The translations under genes were made by a program, and so were the position numbers. From Siphonodentalium dalli (lineage: Eukaryota > Mollusca > Scaphopoda > Gadilida > Siphonodentaliidae): 64,000 nt of DNA. A model generated the notes under the pieces. The model saw only the letters and a program-made list of their open reading frames with translations. It had not been told where the DNA came from and searched no databases. This document shows positions 34,821-47,160 of this stretch, piece after piece (position 1 is the first letter of the stretch; each line of letters starts with the position of its first letter). Location: contig CP136064.1 of NCBI GenBank assembly GCA_032622095.1, positions 188,719,794 to 188,783,793 of the forward strand, given 5' to 3'.

Positions 34821-34879
34821 TGTCCTAGCTAGCTTGTTTTTTTTTTTTTAAACAAATATGTTAATATGGCTACACTTAC

Positions 34880-34983
34880 AGTAGCTTTCCGATGAATGGC
34901 AACAAGCCATATTTCCGACTAAATCCTGAAAAGTTACCCATAATTCTGTTGTGGTTAAGGAGTCAATTATTTAGGGCATTACT
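34880..34983. repeat. Family A half-element A10
   Basis: Only the right arm, from AGCTTTCCGATGAATGGC to GGGCATTACTC. The left arm is absent. Confidence 0.8.
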
Positions 34984-36515
34984 CTATGTTACCCAATTGC
35001 ACCGCTGGGGTTATCCTTAGTCCCATTGGGACAGTCCCATCTCTAGTTGTTCTTGCTGTTGTCAACACACTAATAGAAGTGACATTGCTTGATTTGACAG
35101 AATCAAAAGTTTGAGTCTTTGAACTGAATTCAAATCCTCAATGAGATTGCATCGTACCATCTCTGATTTAGCATCCCTGTGAATACGATGGCGGATCAAA
35201 TGTTCATACTCACTCAAACGCGTGATTAGCTCGATCAGATGTGCAGGACTCCGTCACTAATAATCACCTAATCAGGCGACGAAAGCTCTCGCTGGAAAAT
35301 TTGCTTTGTAAGCAGAGAATTGACGCTGTGAATTGAGTTTTCTTCTTCATTCTCGTGACATCACTCACACCAGGTTGTTAATTTGTTGCTCCCGAGACCT
35401 GTCATTCTTCTGCTTCTCTTCAATGTGGTTTAAATTGAGCATTCCGTGTTAGGTTTTCGGATCGCGAAGAAAAAGCAGATCTGTAATCAATGACTACACA
35501 TTGATTGGCATGGCCACTAATGGATTGTTTATATGTTCCACGCTAGACAGCAAATTGGAAAACAAAAGACTCAATTTTTCCTGCAATTTTCTGAATATCA
35601 GGATTGGCATTACATACAGAATGCACACATCGTAGCTGAAAGTAAAAAAAATTCACCGCGAGTGGAATTGTGGTTTTAACCATGAGCGTTTTGGCGAGTT
35701 GTTAAAACCTCAATACCATGACTATTTTTACCAGTCAGGAGATCATATGATATTTCACACAAAATTACAACACAATAAATGCACATATATCTGCTAGAGT
35801 TGTACTTCTACTTTGCATACAGGTGTCACATGTTTACCCATGTGACTGACAGACAAACTGATGACAGAGGGTCTGTTTGTTCGCGCATGCGCAGAGGTCT
35901 ATTTATCGCTGGAAAAGGGGAAGTATTTCGTTAGAAATTTTGCGATCAAAGCGCAAATTAACTAGAATTGTGCGTCTACTTTACACGAATGAGTCACATG
36001 TTCATACCTATGACTTTAGCATCGAAATTGATGACAGGGTGTCTGTTTCATCGTGCATGCAGAGGTGCATTTTGAGAAACGCCTTGTACCTGAGGCAAGG
36101 GATAAGAATTTTTTTATGAATATTGAGCGACCAAAGGGAGCTGCAATATAATCTCCATGTATATTGAATGTGGAATAGAATGTCTCGTTGAAATACCTTG
36201 TGACATATTTCACCACACAATAGTACAAAATAGGTATACGCACACAGTAGCATAGGCAATTATGTTATAATTTTAGTATAATCATGGATCCGCTGTGATT
36301 TTGTTTGAAAACTTCTGACGTTTAGTTTTTCTAAACTACATTGTTTGAAAAATAATTATAATGTAAATAGCTAATCTGTCCTGCCTTTTCCTAACTTGAG
36401 AAATAAAGTTTTTTTTGGGTTTCCAAATGATAAGGTCATTTATGTTTTAACTCATTTCACTTGAACAAATTGAAATTATTTATTGAATAACAACTCAGAA
36501 TTATAGCAAAAGTTG
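34984..36515. other. Intronic, mainly unique, diverged duplication
   Basis: Segments at about 35828-35900 and 35992-36065 share GTCACATGTT, ATGACAG and GTGTCTGTTT..CATGC, a diverged tandem duplication about 165 bp apart. Otherwise nothing identified. Confidence 0.45.
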
Positions 36516-36850
36516 TTAATCCTTCCATGACTGGAGCTTCCTGAAATTTTGTGAAAACCCTGTGCCAATTATGCATTCTCTTATATATGCTAGTCTCCCA
36601 TAGGGAGCCTCGCATATATTAGAGAATACATTGGCCTAACAATAGTTACCTTGCATTTCTCATTCGAGGGAGCCTCACATATAAACAAGAATACTGTGAC
36701 TTACAAGGTCAAGGTAAATATTGTTAGGCCAATGTATTCTCTAATATATATGTCAGGCTGCATATGGGAGACTCTCATATATAAGAGAATGCATTACTTG
36801 GCACAGGGTTTTTGCAAAAGTTCAGGAAGCTCCAGTCATGGAAGGGTTAA
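36516..36850. mobile_element. Element F4, symmetric form
   Basis: Both ends carry the CCTTCCATGACTGGAGCTTC-type terminus, unlike F1 and F3. TTAA at both sides. The two hairpins are decayed. Confidence 0.8.
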
Positions 36851-37102
36851 GACCTTATTGGACTAATAATTATAATGCTAAAGCACATGAGCTTCATGCA
36901 AACTTTTCAGTGACATTTATGGATCAGTTTTCTATGAAGACATACAACTTTTGCCTTTGCCATGGGATCGAGCAATATCTGTAATTCTGTAAATATCGAT
37001 GTCTTTCTCTCGAAAGATATGTCAAATATATGATATTTATGATATAATTCAAGAGTAGCTGTCTGTGTCTGTAAAACCGTTATGGGAATTGCTGTCATCA
37101 GA

Positions 37103-37553
37103 CAAGCCTTGAATAGTGTGCCTGTCATTTGCATAAATGAGGTCCCCAGTGGGTGAATATAGTGATGTCACCCCACCCAACAGGCTTTCATCACTAAATT
37201 CACCCTCTGTGTACCTCATTCTGCTTAGGCCTCATCTACTGGGAAGTATCTATAGTCTCAAATAAATATTGTTTTAGTTTAATACTGTTTCCCCATCTAT
37301 TCAGCTTCTATATCCACAAATTTGCAGTAGATAAAATAAATAATTGAGGTGACTATTATGGGTGAACATCACAGACTTCAACTGGGGAACTTCAGTCTGA
37401 TCCTAGGTCTCCCATAGCAGTTGAGGACTCCTCAGAATTAGGTTCCCATAGGTTGAATTTGGTGATGCTAGCCCACCGTGCGGGATAGCATAACTAAATT
37501 CACCCTCTGGGGACCTCATTCTGCATATGACAGGCACACTATCTGAAGGCTTG
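37103..37553. mobile_element. Family C element C7, complete
   Basis: CAAGCCTTGAATAGTGTGCC to TCTGAAGGCTTG, with a perfect 8-bp target duplication TCATCAGA at 37095-37102 and 37554-37561. This copy gives the best estimate of the duplication length of family C. Both hairpins and centre are present; non-coding. Confidence 0.9.
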
Positions 37554-38134
37554 TCATCAGATGATATCAGGTTTCGGGGCTCTGGCGATCATACATGGAA
37601 TCAATATTACTGGTCATATTGGCACATCAACAAGTTTTCTAATTACATTTGGCAGCAATCTGGTTAATTTGCATGATAGTTATTGTCATCAGATACACTC
37701 GAGGGGTAGATGTCGTTAGCCAAATCATAAATTTGATTTCTCATAAACTCTTCTAACTTACAGCCGTCAAGCTAAAATTCCCACTCAATATCTCGTGAAT
37801 TTTCTGATATTGATTTATTGTGATGGGTGCTCGCGTCGTGAACGATAGATTTTGACTGAAGTCAGCAGTGGTTTACGGCACTCGTAGATGGCATAGAATA
37901 GAAGCGTAGAAGCTTTAGGCTATCCCTTCGTCGATTATCTCTGTGAGTGCTAATATTTGCCTTGTGTTTTCGTGTATTGACCATTGGTTTATGCTGCTGT
38001 CACAGAAATCATTAGCCTCGCTGCTAGCATATGTATCAGGGGAATATTTTCTCGGCAACACCTAGTGTCTGATTTTCTAAGCAATATTGGATTTTATTTT
38101 CAAGTTCTTCTCAGGTATGTAGAACTTTAATATT
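37554..38134. other. Intronic, no gene recognised
   Basis: Unique-looking intron; nothing identified. Confidence 0.4.
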
Positions 38135-38222
38135 ATGCAAACAAAATGGTAATTATAATGAAAATGAGTTTATGATTCGAGTCATAAACTCATTTTCATT
38201 AGAATTACCATGTTGTTTGCAT
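38135..38222. repeat. Isolated hairpin, about 42-bp arms
   Basis: ATGCAAACAAAATGGTAATT...GAGTTTATGA pairs with its complement around a loop of only a few bases, with few mismatches. No second copy in the window. Confidence 0.85.
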
Positions 38223-38666
38223 CGTTTAAAAAGCACATGAGTGTATTTTTCACTAATCCTTTGCTCAATTTCATTCATTTGTTGCATATATTCTATTGAG
38301 TATGACAGGAGATGCATGGTCCCATAAATTGGCCTGATTTAGTGTACAGTCCCCCTTTAAATGATGCATATGTATAGCATTGCCGGTTTTAGGGATCCAA
38401 GTCATTCATAGTGGGTAAATGTCCAAAAATATATAAGTCTGTAAATTCACCACTAAGAAGAAAATGGAGAGATAGATCAACTTTGTTCTTATATATTCAT
38501 GATATTGATAGTTCTCCATTAAAGATGTTTCCTGTGTTGAAACCATTGCTATTTCGAAAAAAGAAAAGAAAAAAATTACAGTAAATTTATGAACAAACAT
38601 CGCTTATCATGTACTAAGTTCAAATATTTTAGTCTTGAGTATAATTTTCAGAATATTTTTATGTTA
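38223..38666. other. Intronic, no gene recognised
   Basis: Unique-looking, with a short AAAAGAAAAG run. A minus-strand 64-codon frame is not recognisable. Confidence 0.4.
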
Positions 38667-38820
38667 CAGTAATGCTATAAATAATCGACTTCTTAACCAC
38701 AGCAGAATTATGGGTAACTTTTCAGGATTTAGTTGGAAATATGACTTGTTGCCATTCATCACTGAGAGCTTTCTGATTCTGCTGTGGTTAAGGAGTCGAT
38801 TACTTTATAGGGCATTACTG
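38667..38820. repeat. Family A palindrome A11
   Basis: CAGTAATGCTATAAATAATC to GGGCATTACTG, TA on both sides. Most of the right inner arm is deleted. Confidence 0.85.
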
Positions 38821-38886
38821 TATTTCACATGAACCCACTTCGAAGGCCTTTAGTCCCTTTAATTAATTTTGAATCCTGGCTGTTTA

Positions 38887-39145
38887 TTAACCCTTTCTTC
38901 ACTAAATTCTCATTGACGAGTAGTTATCCCTTATGAAATGTTCAGATAATAAGTTCAACAAACGACCATTGTTGAACTTATTATTGGAACATTTCCCTCC
39001 AATAAATAGGACTCCCTTTGTACTTGTATTATCTGTTGTCTGCTTATGTTTCCTGAATACCCCTCCAGATGAATAATAGACCATTCCAATGTATACTTTT
39101 ATAACTGAGTGGGAGAATCCATCCATTTAGTATATAAAGAGTTAA
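38887..39145. mobile_element. Element D7
   Basis: TTAACCCTTTCTTCACTAAA to TATATAAAGAGTTAA with TTAA at both sides, complete and in inverted orientation relative to D2. Confidence 0.8.
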
Positions 39146-39254
39146 CTATATTATTCACCTTTGACAGCTGTTATTGTGTTCATTTCTGAATAAATATGAA
39201 ATCTTTCTTTTGTCCTACTAAAGAACACTGTGGTCAACTTGTGTCATTATAGTC

Positions 39255-39447
39255 ATTCTCTTATATAGGGAGCCTCGTATATATAAGAGAATACATTGGC
39301 CTAACAATGTTTACCTTGAACTTGTAAACCAGTGTATTCTCTTATATATGTGAGGCTTCCTTTTTGAGACCAGTGTATATAAGAGAATGCACTGGCACAG
39401 GATATTAAACGGTGCACTAGCTCAGCTCCTGTCATGAAACGGTTATA
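39255..39447. repeat. Element F5, partial
   Basis: Starts inside the first hairpin (CATTCTCTTATATAGGGAGC) and ends CTGTCATGAAACGGTTA. The left terminus is lost. Confidence 0.7.
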
Positions 39448-39566
39448 AAGTGATATCCAGATGGGTGGCTGTAGCATTTTGTCCTCATATCTGTTGTAAC
39501 ATGCAATGTGATTGGCTATAAGAGCATGCCTAAACCACCCTCCTCAGTCACCTTGAACAGCAGAGT

Positions 39567-39829
39567 TTAATCCTTTCTATACTAGTACTGAATGGATTCT
39601 CCCAATCAGTGGTAAAAGTGTCGAAACTGTCTTATTATTCATTTGGAGGGGTGTTCAGGTAATAAAAGCAGACGACATACAGAAAAACAGATAATACAAG
39701 GTGCAAAATGATTCATATTTATTGAATGGAAATGTTCAGATAATAAGTTTGGCGTTTGTTGAACATATTATCTGAATATTTCCTATGGGAACGACTCGTC
39801 AATATGAGTATTTAGTATAGAAAGAGTAA
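39567..39829. mobile_element. Element D8
   Basis: TTAATCCTTTCTATACTAGT to TTTAGTATAGAAAGAGTAAA. The inner inverted pair is slightly shortened, and the right TTAA is decayed. Confidence 0.75.
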
Positions 39830-40032
39830 AGAGAATGTGCATAAAACATCATGGGTAATATAAAAGTATGGGAAACATCTCAGGTATTAATGACCTCCTT
39901 TGCATTATCAGTTTCAATCATTCGTGACATAGATGTCATCTGGCGTCTGATTAATATCCAATTATATATGTATTATACTAGTATGTCGACAATTGAATCC
40001 ATCTTTTTATGTGAATATCTTAGGAAAACCAA

Positions 40033-40250
40033 CCAGACTTGAGGTTATTATAGGTCCATTGTTGTGACAAAATCATTATTCCCAGAAACATCATGGAGAT
40101 CTGATACCCGGATATATCTGTTTATACCCCTTGGCTCCATATCAGGGTTCAAAATCTACATCCTCATTTCAAATATCCATGTACCCACAATGGTGCCAGA
40201 AATAACTATTAGTATCGCTAAAGTTCTCAATTTCTTGTCATACCTTTTAA
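40033..40250. repeat. Diverged dispersed repeat X
   Basis: CAGACTTGAGGTTATTATAG, CCATTGTTGTG and following segments correspond in order to 63357-63500. Old and weak. Confidence 0.4.
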
Positions 40251-40270
40251 GCTGAAGTTATGGCTGGATG

Positions 40271-40507
40271 CAGGCCTCAAAATATAGTGCTGGACATTTA
40301 AAGAATGAGGTCCACAGATTATGGATTGTGAGAAACTAAACTGAAAAAGAAACTAAAAAACTTACATTGATAAGATACTTTCAAGAGAAGATTAGGCCTA
40401 AGCAGAATGAGGTCCCCAGAGGCTTGCTGTGTGGGGTAGCATCAGTAAATTCACCCTCTAAGGTGACCTCATTCTGCATTTGTCCAGCACCATACTTTGA
40501 GGCCAGG
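40271..40507. repeat. Family C element C8, shortened
   Basis: Left hairpin decayed, right hairpin GCAGAATGAGGTCCCCAGAG...CTCATTCTGC with part of its loop lost. Confidence 0.65.
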
Positions 40508-40576
40508 CTGGATGGCTTTCAGAGCTTCATTGTTTATATTGGCTGGCAATTCTGTTTATTTCATACCCATTAACCC

Positions 40577-40735
40577 TGAGAGCTTTCCGATGAATGGCAA
40601 CAAGCCATATTTCCTATACTGGAAAGTATCTCCCCGAGAACTTTCCAATGAATGGCAACAAGCGATATTTCCTACTAAATCCTGAAAAATTACCCATAAT
40701 TCTGCTGTGGTTAAGGGGTCGATTACTTATGGCAT
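40577..40735. repeat. Family A right-arm copies A12
   Basis: Two successive right-arm pieces (GAGAGCTTTCCGATGAATGG; GAGAACTTTCCAATGAATGG) ending GGTCGATTACTTATGGCAT. No left arm. Confidence 0.75.
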
Positions 40736-40837
40736 GACATTGCAACAGGCGACATAATTCTTATTTTTGTGATGCCAAAATTGTTGAAAAACAATTAATT
40801 TCATCGAAAAAACTTATAATTAACAGTTTCATTTGTG

Positions 40838-41015
40838 ATTGGGGTATGTAATAAATATAGATCCACACAGTTTTGGGATGGGTAAGTGATTATTGCACTC
40901 ATGCATTTGTGTGAAGGAAGTGTATCCTTCCGCGAAACACTATACCCTGTGCGATAATCACTTCCCCCCCCCCCCCCCCAACCCAAAACTGTGCAGCTCT
41001 ATCTATTTATCACAC
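40838..41015. repeat. Palindromic element R with C-run
   Basis: Arms CACACAGTTTTGGGATGGG...AGTGATTAT and complement. The right arm holds a run of about 16 C (40963-40979) where the left has GGGATGGG, so the run probably expanded from the arm sequence. Confidence 0.7.
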
Positions 41016-41698
41016 ACCCACTTAATTTGAGCCAATTATTGAATTCCAAACTCAATAGCATAAGGGCTACCCCTAACATGCTTATTTAATTATGTGGAGT
41101 GTGAATATAACCTAAAATAAGGCAACAGAATTATTAAATGGCAGCTCTAAGCTGCCATTGCAACGATATCAAAAGTGCAGACTTCATAGCGCTATGTGTA
41201 TGGTCATGTCACACCGTAGATTTAAGTCTCAAGGCTATATTTACGGCCTCGTGGATGGAGACACTTCGATGTTCAAATAACAAAGTTGAACAGTTCCAAA
41301 GTGGACTACTCATCTGTGAGTATTTAGTTATAGTTATCAAAGGATTAAATTTATGCAAAGAAAACTTTCTGTTCTGGCGATCATATATTTCTCTTGCGAT
41401 CGAGGGACCTAATTTGAAAAAATGTGATGTTCTTTCCTTGCTGAAATAATCGTGTTATTGGCAGCCTGTGTCACTCTGTTGCAGCGACTACCCTGTTATT
41501 TGTGAGGCTGATTGGGCCAAGTTTCTCCATGATTTCTTTCTCATCAAAAGACTGTCTCCCAGTGAATTGCTTTTACCCAATTAGCTGACGATAGTCTGAA
41601 CCCTAATGTACTCAACCAGGGACGCAGCTAGAGGCCGGTCTCCATTTGGGTGTCAAGCTTGGAATTTCCAAGTGCTTCCCAACCCAATCAAGCCTTAG
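41016..41698. other. Intronic, no gene recognised
   Basis: Contains a 103-codon + frame (41138-41449) that includes D-like decay (AACAAAGTTGAACAGTTCC). No domain seen. Confidence 0.4.
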
Positions 41699-42136
41699 TA
41701 TAGTGTGCCTGTCATTTGCAGAATGAGGTCCCCAGAGGGTGAATTTAGTGATGCTATCCCGCACAGAGGGCTAGCATCACCAAATTCACCCTCTGGGGAC
41801 CTCATTATGCATGGCCTCATCTTCTATGGGAGACATAGACTCAGATTGAAGTTTCCAAATGGTGAATATTGTGATGTGCACCCATTGGGAACCTCGATTA
41901 TGCAATGTGTCGTCGGCCAATTTGGGGATATAGAGATACTAAACTAAAAAAGAAATAGAATCTATGTGAAGTTTCTATAGAAATTTTATAATAAAGAAAC
42001 TTTCCAGAGAAGATGAGGCCTGAGCAGAGTCCCCAGAGGATGAATTAGTGATGCTAGCCCACTATGCGGAATAGTCTCACTAAATTCACCTCGGGGACCT
42101 CTTTCTGCAAATGACAGGCACACTAAACTCAGGCTT
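41699..42136. mobile_element. Family C element C9, complete
   Basis: CAAGCCTTAGTATAGTGTGC to AACTCAGGCTTG. Flanks AACCCAAT and AACCCAGT agree at six or seven of eight positions, a decayed target duplication. Confidence 0.85.
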
Positions 42137-42198
42137 GAACCCAGTGACCATTTCAATCCAACTATTTGACAGAAAGTAGGAAATATTTTACTTTTGGT

Positions 42199-42559
42199 TT
42201 AACCCTTTCATTTCGTGAGCCACGCTGGTGCAACATTAAAGATCCCATGCCAGTGCATTCTCTTAATATATATACGAGTTTCCCCATAGGGAGCCTCGCA
42301 TATATAAGAGAATGCACTGGCAGGTCAAGGTAAATTTTGTTAGGCCAATATATTCTCTTCGCATATATAAGAGAATGCATTTGCACAGGGTACCCGTTTT
42401 TTTCCAAATTTCAGGTACAGTAATGCCCTAAAGAATTGACTCCTTAACAACAGCAGAATTGTGGGTAACTTTTCAGGATTTAGTCGGAAATATGGCTTGT
42501 CGTTGTTAAAGAGTCAATCATTTAGGGTATTACTGTAGCTCCAGTCATGGAAGGGTTAA
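42199..42559. mobile_element. Element F6 with nested A13
   Basis: TTAACCCTTTCATTTCGTGA to CAGTCATGGAAGGGTTAA. Hairpins are shortened. Its right end is split by an A copy at a TA between TTTCAGG and GCTCCAG. Confidence 0.85.
42418..42535. repeat. Family A palindrome A13, short
   Basis: CAGTAATGCCC to GGGTATTACTG with TA at 42416-42417 and 42536-42537, inserted in F6. Most of one inner arm is missing. Confidence 0.9.
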
Positions 42560-42829
42560 AAACACAAAATTTCACAACTTGTGCTTGGTCTGAAATTAGT
42601 GTTGGGAGGTTATAGAATTTACGTTTCGGTTTCGGTTTTAGTATGCAATCGCTTAACATATAGCAATTAGTCCAACACAACTGAACAAAACAGGCACTAC
42701 CAGTTACAGAGGGTCATAATAATTTGGGGAACAGCTTGCTGTGTTGCTAAATCATGAACTTTAATGAGAATGTGAGATAAAAGTCATATTGAACATCAAG
42801 TTTAAGCAAACACAAAATAGTTGTGCCCG

Positions 42830-43870
42830 ACTGCCAAAAAACATGGCCGCTGGCAGCCATCTTGGATTTTACTCTTTGCATGACTAAATCCTTTGGCGCA
42901 GGCTACATGTGCAGGTCGTAGTTTTGATCAGAACTTCATGAAATTTGTCATGGATGTTAACAATGACATGTAGATGGGAACGAGTGATTTTGGGGTTGTT
43001 CGGCCAAAAAACATGGCCGCCATCAGCCATCATGGATTTTACTCTTTGCATGACTAAATCCTTTGGCGCGGGCTACAGGTCGTACCTATGATCTGATCTT
43101 TATGAATTTTGTCATGAATGTTGACATTGACATGTAGATGGGAACGAGTCATTTTGGGGTCATTCGGCCAAAAAACATGGCCGCTGGTGGCCATTTTGGA
43201 TTTCAAAATTCAATCCATTGGCGCGGGCTACAGGTCGTGCTGTTCGTCTGATCATCATGAAATTTGTCATGGATGTTAATATTGACATGTCGTTTGGCTA
43301 AAAAACATGTCCGCCAGCAGCCATATTGGATTTTACTCTTTGCATGAATAAATCCTTTGGTGCGGGCTACAGGTCGTAGCTTTGGTCGGAACTTCATGAA
43401 ATTTGTCATGTATGTTAACAATGACATGTAGATGGGAAACGAGTCATTTTGGGGTCGTTCAGCCGAAAAACATGGCCGCCAGTAGCCATCTTGGATTTTA
43501 CTCTTTGCATGACTAAATCCATTGGCACAGGCTACATGTCATACCTTTGATCAGATCATTATGAGATTTGTAAAGGCTGTAGATGGGAACAAGTCATTTT
43601 GGGGTAATTCGGGAAAAAAAACATGGCTGCCGGTGGCCATTTTATAATTTACTCTTTGCATCAATAAATCCTTTGGCACACCATAATCACCACAACCCTG
43701 ATCCGATCATTATGAAACCTGTTATGAATGTTGATATTGACATGTACATCTAGTCTTACTTAGACATTTCAATTAGCACTTTTCCTATTCCTCCATTTAC
43801 TGTCGACCATTAAATTATTCCCCTACCTAAGTTGAGCTACAGTGTCATTGACACTTTCATATTGATACCA
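42830..43870. repeat. K-type tandem repeat K2, inside S
   Basis: About six units as in K1 (GGCTACAGGTCGT; AACATGGCCGC), closing with AAGTTGAGCTACAGTGTCAT as K1 does. Units are more rearranged than in K1. The K1-type opening is missing. Confidence 0.75.
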
Positions 43871-44596
43871 ATATCGTTTAAAGACAAGGCCGTGTTAATC
43901 AATCAGTTACGATGTAGCATGTGCCCAGTTCCTCGACAATGATGACGTAATTACGCTTTTGATGTTCCCACTCAGTTTGTGGGTTAGAGATACCGTTACG
44001 CGCAAAAATAACTGCTGCGATCAACAAGACACAAATAAGTACACGTACATTTCACAGCAATTGGCCGGCTCAAATTCGTAATATTTCGTTGAACGTTATA
44101 GATAAAAGTTCAATTTATTGACCGATTAGCCGGGAGAATGAAGTTTCAGAAATTGCAGTTCTAACTACCGATTTTATTTCCGCACGGAACGAAATGTTTC
44201 GTCATGCACAAGTCATCAATTCAAATAAAGTGCACACTTATTCTAAGATAGTTGACAATAAAGGTGACAAAAGTCAACGACCTACTGCATGCAGTTTGTG
44301 TTGACTGTGTGGCCACTCATCGATCGATCGTAGGTTCTAGAACAAAAAGTTTCTGGACCATTTCCCACGTGGTATAACATTTCTTTTCGTTCGCATTCTC
44401 ATTTTTGCAACGACATGCTTCCTCATTTCAGTTTCGTTTCGCAACCCAATTTATTTGACGCTTACGATATTATAACACATATCTGAGACGAAATGGACAC
44501 ATTCCGATATATAATTGATCAGAGAGGCCGATTATTTGACAACAGTATCAACTAACAAGTCGATTCAATTGAAAAATAAACATACAAAAAAAAAAC
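43871..44596. other. Interior of S, no gene recognised
   Basis: Unique-looking sequence between K2 and the right subterminal region; no long frame. Confidence 0.4.
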
Positions 44597-44838
44597 GTAA
44601 TGTCGGTTGGGGCAGAATCACGTCGGTCGGTATTTTTTAAAACCGAAACCGAGTTGTTTTCTCGGTTAACAGAACAACACTATCTGAAATTCCCAACTAA
44701 TTTGTGTCAGGCATGAACCTTCCTCACTGTTGAAAATTTCTAAAATTGCCCAAAAGTTTGGGGAGGTATGAGAGATGCACCATGCCTTCCCCACCCTGTC
44801 ACCACGTCCTCTCTGTATTCAACAATACAATCTCCCCA

Positions 44839-44932
44839 AGAGCTTTCCGATGAATGGCAACAAGCCATATTTCCGACTAAATCCTGAAAAGTTACCCATA
44901 ATTCTGCTGTAGTTAAAGAGTCAATTACAGTA
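44839..44932. repeat. Family A half-element A14
   Basis: Right arm only, AGAGCTTTCCGATGAATGGC to AAAGAGTCAATTAC; the outer tip is lost. Confidence 0.8.
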
Positions 44933-45068
44933 CATGCATTCGCTTCGAATGCAGGACGTTGGTTGGTTGAAATCATGTCATATGATGTCGCTTTCAGACC
45001 CCAACTTGTTTTCATACTGTATGAATGCTAATTACTCTTTTAATCGCAACAAAATCAACATCCATTTA

Positions 45069-45574
45069 TTAACCCTTTCATGACGGGAGCTATGCCGGTG
45101 CAGCATAAAGGTGATGTGAAATACTACAGTAGGGTGATCGAATAGAAATTGAGAATAATGTTGCTCGAAGTATTTTTTTTTTTTATGGTAATTAATCCAA
45201 AATGACAAGACGCACCGTTATTCTTATATATTAATTAAATGCAATGACTCTCAGTGGCGAAATCATTTGTGTTTGTTTATCGCCGATGGTTGCATCCCGA
45301 ATCGAGATGTAAATATTTACAATTGCATGTAGTTCAGTGTTATTCTCTATGGAGTGGTATGGTCGATTTCTTCGAAATTTTCGGTGGTGTTAGTAAAATG
45401 CTACATTCCACAGGTTAGCATAGCACCTGAGTACTAACTTATAAGTTTCGTGCACCCGAAGAAGTGCATAATATGTCTTTAAAGTTCCTGTGCCAGTCCA
45501 TTCTCTTATATAATTATGTGAGTCTCCCAATGTTTTCGCAAAATTTCAAGAAGCTCCAGTCATGAAAGGGTTAT
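45069..45574. mobile_element. Element F7 with a large insert
   Basis: TTAACCCTTTCATGACGGGA at the left and AGTCATGAAAGGGTTAT at the right. Between about 45113 and 45483 lies unrelated sequence bounded by TAAAGGTG and CTTTAAAG, possibly another TTAA-type insertion. Confidence 0.7.
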
Positions 45575-46746
45575 ATATATTTTGCTGCACGATATCAGTT
45601 CTTGGCTTTAAAATATTGTAATTGTGTTAATCAGCCCTCAATGTAATTCAGCGGTATATATGGCCAGAGAAAACCCCATGATGTGTCAAATGTGCCAAAA
45701 CATATTACCAAGAGTAAGGGTCTGTTTATATGAGACCGGGCTAGCCCTGCCAACTGAGAGCCCGGTTAACCGAGCTGAGAGCGCAAAGTGATTATGACAA
45801 AAAATACCCGACCAAATTGCCTGAAGAAAATTTGAATTATGGATTGTATTGCCAATGGTATCGTAACACCTTTATTCTGATCATGCTGTTGAATATGCGT
45901 GATGTGCATTTTTTATTCTTTATCTCAATTATAAAAGATAAAATTAATCCATAAAATCGCAAACCATATCCAAAGATTATCTCAAATTCTGTGGTCCATT
46001 CATTGATAACAGTATACACTTGGCCTCAGAAGAGAATTTGACTGTCAGCATAAAATTTTAATTAGCAAATAGTGGAGTCACACCCAGGCAGATGTCTATC
46101 TCATATTCATAGAATTTTATCAGTTGTGTGTCATTTTGAAACATTTAATACTCTGTCCAATTAGCAATGCTGATCACTTTAAGCCACAGCTTGAAGTGTT
46201 TACATGAGAAAAAAGCTGGCTCGGTGACTCGCAGGTGCCTAATAATAGTGTCAGCACGATTATTAATTTTGGAGAAATTTCCCAACGATCACTATTATTT
46301 GGCATTGAGACACAGAGTGAAATTTTCATCACTATTTTAATTTCAGACAAAATCCCCACCCAGCACTATTATTATGCCATCATGCTTATTAGGCATCTGA
46401 GAGTAAGTTAGCCAGCCAGCTCACCCATATAAAAACCGCCTTAGAGTGAAAATAGTGAAATATAATGTGTTGCAGCTATTTGAGCTCCTTTGGCTTTAAA
46501 AAAGTGTAACATGATTTACACATGCTTTAATTATGAGTTCCTATAGGTTTCTATGGCTTTAACCTAGTGAAATATAACATGTTGCTATGATACAATTTCC
46601 TATGGGTTTGAGATGGTGGAACATGATTTATTACTGCTATATGAGTTCATATGGCTTTGATAGTTTCCTGTTTCCTCCCAGTATGACAAATCAGCAGGGA
46701 TTCCTTTGAGATATTTTTTACAATCTGAGCGGGGCATAATAACATA
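45575..46746. other. Intronic, no gene recognised
   Basis: Unique-looking. Short repeated phrases on TTGGCTTTAAAA / ATGGCTTT / AACATG(A/T)T near 46480-46660. No gene. Confidence 0.4.
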
Positions 46747-47160
46747 CAGCCTGCAAATAGTGTGTCTGTCATTTGCACAATGAGGTCCCCAGAGGGTGAA
46801 TTTATCCCGCACAGCTATCATCACCAAATTCACACTCTAGGGACCTCATTCTACTTTAGGACTCATCTTCTAGGAAATATATTTATCTCAAATTAACATT
46901 GTTTTAGTTACCTTTTCCCATCTGGAACGTTTCTATATATATCTCCTAATTTGCAGAAGATAAAATGCATAATCGAGGTGACTATAAAAGGGTGAACATC
47001 TTCAACTGGGGAAATTCAATCTGATCCTAGGTCTCCCATAGCAATTGAAGCCTAAGCAGAATGAGGTTCGCAGAGGGTGAATTTGGTAATGCGGGATAGC
47101 ATCACTAATTTCACCTTCTGGGGACCTCACTCTGCAAATGACAGACACACAATGTGCAGG
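46747..47160. mobile_element. Family C element C10
   Basis: CAGCCTGCAAATAGTGTGTC to CACAATGTGCAGG, both hairpins present but shortened. No clear target duplication. Confidence 0.75.

Larger units (their letters stand above)
42597..44682. mobile_element. Element S, hAT-like, 2.1 kb
   Basis: Left end TAGTGTTGGGAGG, right end complement of TAGTGTTGTTCTG, with CGGTTTCGGTTTT-type subterminal repeats on both sides. A perfect 8-bp target duplication TCTGAAAT lies at 42589-42596 and 44683-44690. It carries a K-type repeat array inside and no recognisable transposase. Confidence 0.8.
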
